Below, one piece after another: positions 33,755-35,083 of a stretch of DNA of 35,083 bases. The position numbers and the translations under genes are program-made. This stretch comes from Pseudomonadota bacterium. Its GTDB lineage: Bacteria > Pseudomonadota > Gammaproteobacteria > Burkholderiales > Rhodocyclaceae. Below the pieces are notes generated by a model, which was given only the letters and a program-made list of their open reading frames with translations, made no database searches and was not told the origin of the DNA. The stretch spans positions 39,697 to 74,779 of the forward strand of contig JAPLQT010000128.1 of the NCBI GenBank assembly GCA_026399515.1. Reading direction: 5' to 3'. The first letter of the stretch is position 1. Each line of letters starts with the position of its first letter.

Positions 33755-34636
33755 ATGGAAAAGCGCGTAGTCTTCCGTTCGGCGTGGCTGCCCTATGTGC
33801 TGCTGGCGCCGCAGCTCGCCATCACGGTGGTGTTCTTCTTCTGGCCGGCGGGACAGGCGGTTTGGTATTCCTTCCAGTTGCAGGACGCCTTCGGCCTGCA
33901 CAGCGAATTTGTCTGGTTCGACAACTTCACCTATCTGTTCAGCGATCCGCACTACCTGGAATCCTTCAAGACCACGGCAGTGTTCAGCGTGTCCGTGGCC
34001 GGCCTGGGCATCGCCATCTCGCTGCTCCTCGCCACCATGGCCGACCGGGTGGTGCATGGCGCGCTCATCTACAAGACCGTACTGATCTGGCCTTACGCGG
34101 TGGCGGCGGCGGTCGCCGGCGTACTGTGGGCGTTTCTGTTTGCACCATCCATCGGCATCGTCACCTATGTGCTGAAGGGCTTCGGCGTCGACTGGAACTG
34201 GATCATCAAGGGCGACCAGGCGATGCTGCTGATCATCATCGCTTCGGTGTGGAAGCAGATCAGCTACAACTTCCTGTTCTTCCTTGCCGGCCTGCAATCG
34301 ATCCCCAAGTCCCTCATTGAGGCGGCGGCGATCGACGGCGCGGGGCCGGCGCGGCGCTTCTGGACCATCGTGCTGCCGCTGCTGTCGCCGACCGCCTTCT
34401 TCCTGCTGGTGGTCAACATCGTCTATGCGTTCTTCGATACCTTCGGCGTGATCGACTCGACCACGCAGGGCGGGCCGGCGCAAGCGACCCAGATACTCGT
34501 TTACAAGGTTTACCACGACGGAGTGAAGGCGGCCGACATCGGCGGATCGTCGGCGCAATCGGTGATCCTGATGATCATCGTCATCGCCCTGACCGCCGTG
34601 CAGTTCAAGTTCATCGAGCGTAAGGTGCAGTACTGA
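33755..34636 (+). CDS. ugpA: sn-Glycerol-3-phosphate ABC transporter permease UgpA
   Basis: 293 residues with six membrane helices; the length matches UgpA. The N-terminus has [29 protein letters not shown]. The coupling EAA loop is [21 protein letters not shown] (around residue 188), and [19 protein letters not shown] is typical of sugar/G3P permeases. It starts 28 bases after ugpB and is followed 10 bases later by ugpE. Confidence 0.95.
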   Translation: MEKRVVFRSAWLPYVLLAPQLAITVVFFFWPAGQAVWYSFQLQDAFGLHSEFVWFDNFTYLFSDPHYLESFKTTAVFSVSVAGLGIAISLLLATMADRVVHGALIYKTVLIWPYAVAAAVAGVLWAFLFAPSIGIVTYVLKGFGVDWNWIIKGDQAMLLIIIASVWKQISYNFLFFLAGLQSIPKSLIEAAAIDGAGPARRFWTIVLPLLSPTAFFLLVVNIVYAFFDTFGVIDSTTQGGPAQATQILVYKVYHDGVKAADIGGSSAQSVILMIIVIALTAVQFKFIERKVQY

Positions 34637-34646
34637 TGGGCGTCCC

Positions 34647-35083
34647 ATGGTAGAGAAAAGGCCGCTACTCGACTTCGTCACGCACGCCGTCCTGATCGTC
34701 GGCGCGTTCCTGATCGCATTCCCGCTCTACGTGACTTTCGTTGCGTCCACGCTGTCGCTCGACGAGATCATGACGGGGCCGATGCCGCTGCTGCCGGGCA
34801 GCCATTTCATCGAGAACTATTCCCAGGTGCTGTTCGCGGGATCGACCACCGGATCGAAAGCGTCAGTTCTGGACATGCTGTTCAACAGCGCCGTGATGGC
34901 CCTGGCTGTGCCGCTGGGCAAGATATCCGTCTCCATTCTCTCGTCGTTCGCCATCGTGTATTTCCGCTTTCCGCTGCGCAATTTCTTTTTCTGGACGATC
35001 TTCGTCACCCTGATGTTGCCGGTCGAGGTACGCATCATCCCGACCTTCAAGGTGATGGCCGACCTGGGCCTGCTCAACACCTA
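34647..35083 (+). CDS. ugpE: sn-Glycerol-3-phosphate ABC transporter permease UgpE, partial
   Basis: Start ATG 34647; the frame is open to the right edge, giving about 145 residues, roughly half the protein. It has the first helix LIVGAFLIAFPLYVTFVAS and continues with the UgpE-like LPGSHFIENYSQVL, LFNSAVMALAVPLGKISVSI and LMLPVEVRIIPTF. It forms the channel with UgpA. The ATG at 34636 is in another frame and stops after five codons. Confidence 0.93.
   Translation, partial: MVEKRPLLDFVTHAVLIVGAFLIAFPLYVTFVASTLSLDEIMTGPMPLLPGSHFIENYSQVLFAGSTTGSKASVLDMLFNSAVMALAVPLGKISVSILSSFAIVYFRFPLRNFFFWTIFVTLMLPVEVRIIPTFKVMADLGLLNT

Noticed and set aside
33539-34681. 380-codon open frame opposite ugpB/ugpA
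   Set aside because: It crosses two real genes; composition is typical antisense.

Overview
The window is about 35 kb of GC-rich chromosomal DNA from a Gram-negative bacterium, most likely a betaproteobacterium (Rhodocyclales- or Burkholderiales-like). The reasons are the Burkholderia-type porin, the cox operon layout with its small assembly protein, DUF2970 and DUF2909 genes, and a CIRCE element in front of rpoH. No rRNA, tRNA, IS element or CRISPR array was found.

Region 1 (1-10.1 kb) is an uptake locus. It holds the end of a TonB-dependent receptor, an internally duplicated periplasmic protein, a sensor kinase/response regulator pair, and a divergent porin. A Fe(III)/FbpABC-type ABC importer (binding protein, fused permease, ATPase) and an AbrB-type membrane protein follow. 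A perfect 11-bp tandem repeat between the regulator and the porin looks like the regulator's operator. The ATPase has lost its ABC signature segment through an apparent in-frame deletion.

Region 2 (10.1-11.5 kb) is a small accessory island. An excisionase-type HTH protein of the kind usually paired with a PIN toxin is followed instead by a GIY-YIG nuclease-like gene. It has a promoter with an inverted-repeat operator.

Region 3 (11.5-16.5 kb) is housekeeping: maeB, mpl, a conserved protein of unknown function and a TlpA-like thioredoxin.

Region 4 (16.5-24.6 kb) is an aa3-type cytochrome c oxidase operon: coxB with a fused cytochrome c, coxA, a small assembly protein, ctaG, DUF2970, coxC, a DUF2909 gene on the other strand, surf1, a SCO-like gene, ctaB and sco. 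The heme A synthase gene ctaA, expected before ctaB, is absent. A RegA/PrrA-like inverted repeat and a 14-bp palindrome lie upstream.

Region 5 (24.6-35.1 kb) has rpoH with a CIRCE operator over its promoter, and divergently a glycerol-3-phosphate (G3P) respiration operon behind an FNR-type box. The operon is glpA, glpB, a membrane b-/c-heme plus four [4Fe-4S] fusion protein, and an HdrB-like CCG-domain protein. The HdrB-like reading frame carries an in-frame TGA exactly at a conserved cluster-ligand cysteine, so it may be a selenoprotein. A small unknown gene, HU, and the G3P importer ugpBA(E) follow. Together, Ugp would import G3P and the Glp/Hdr-like complex would oxidise it and pass electrons to the membrane when oxygen is low. 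The TGA, the Hdr-like architecture and the GIY-YIG/antitoxin pair are the most unusual features.
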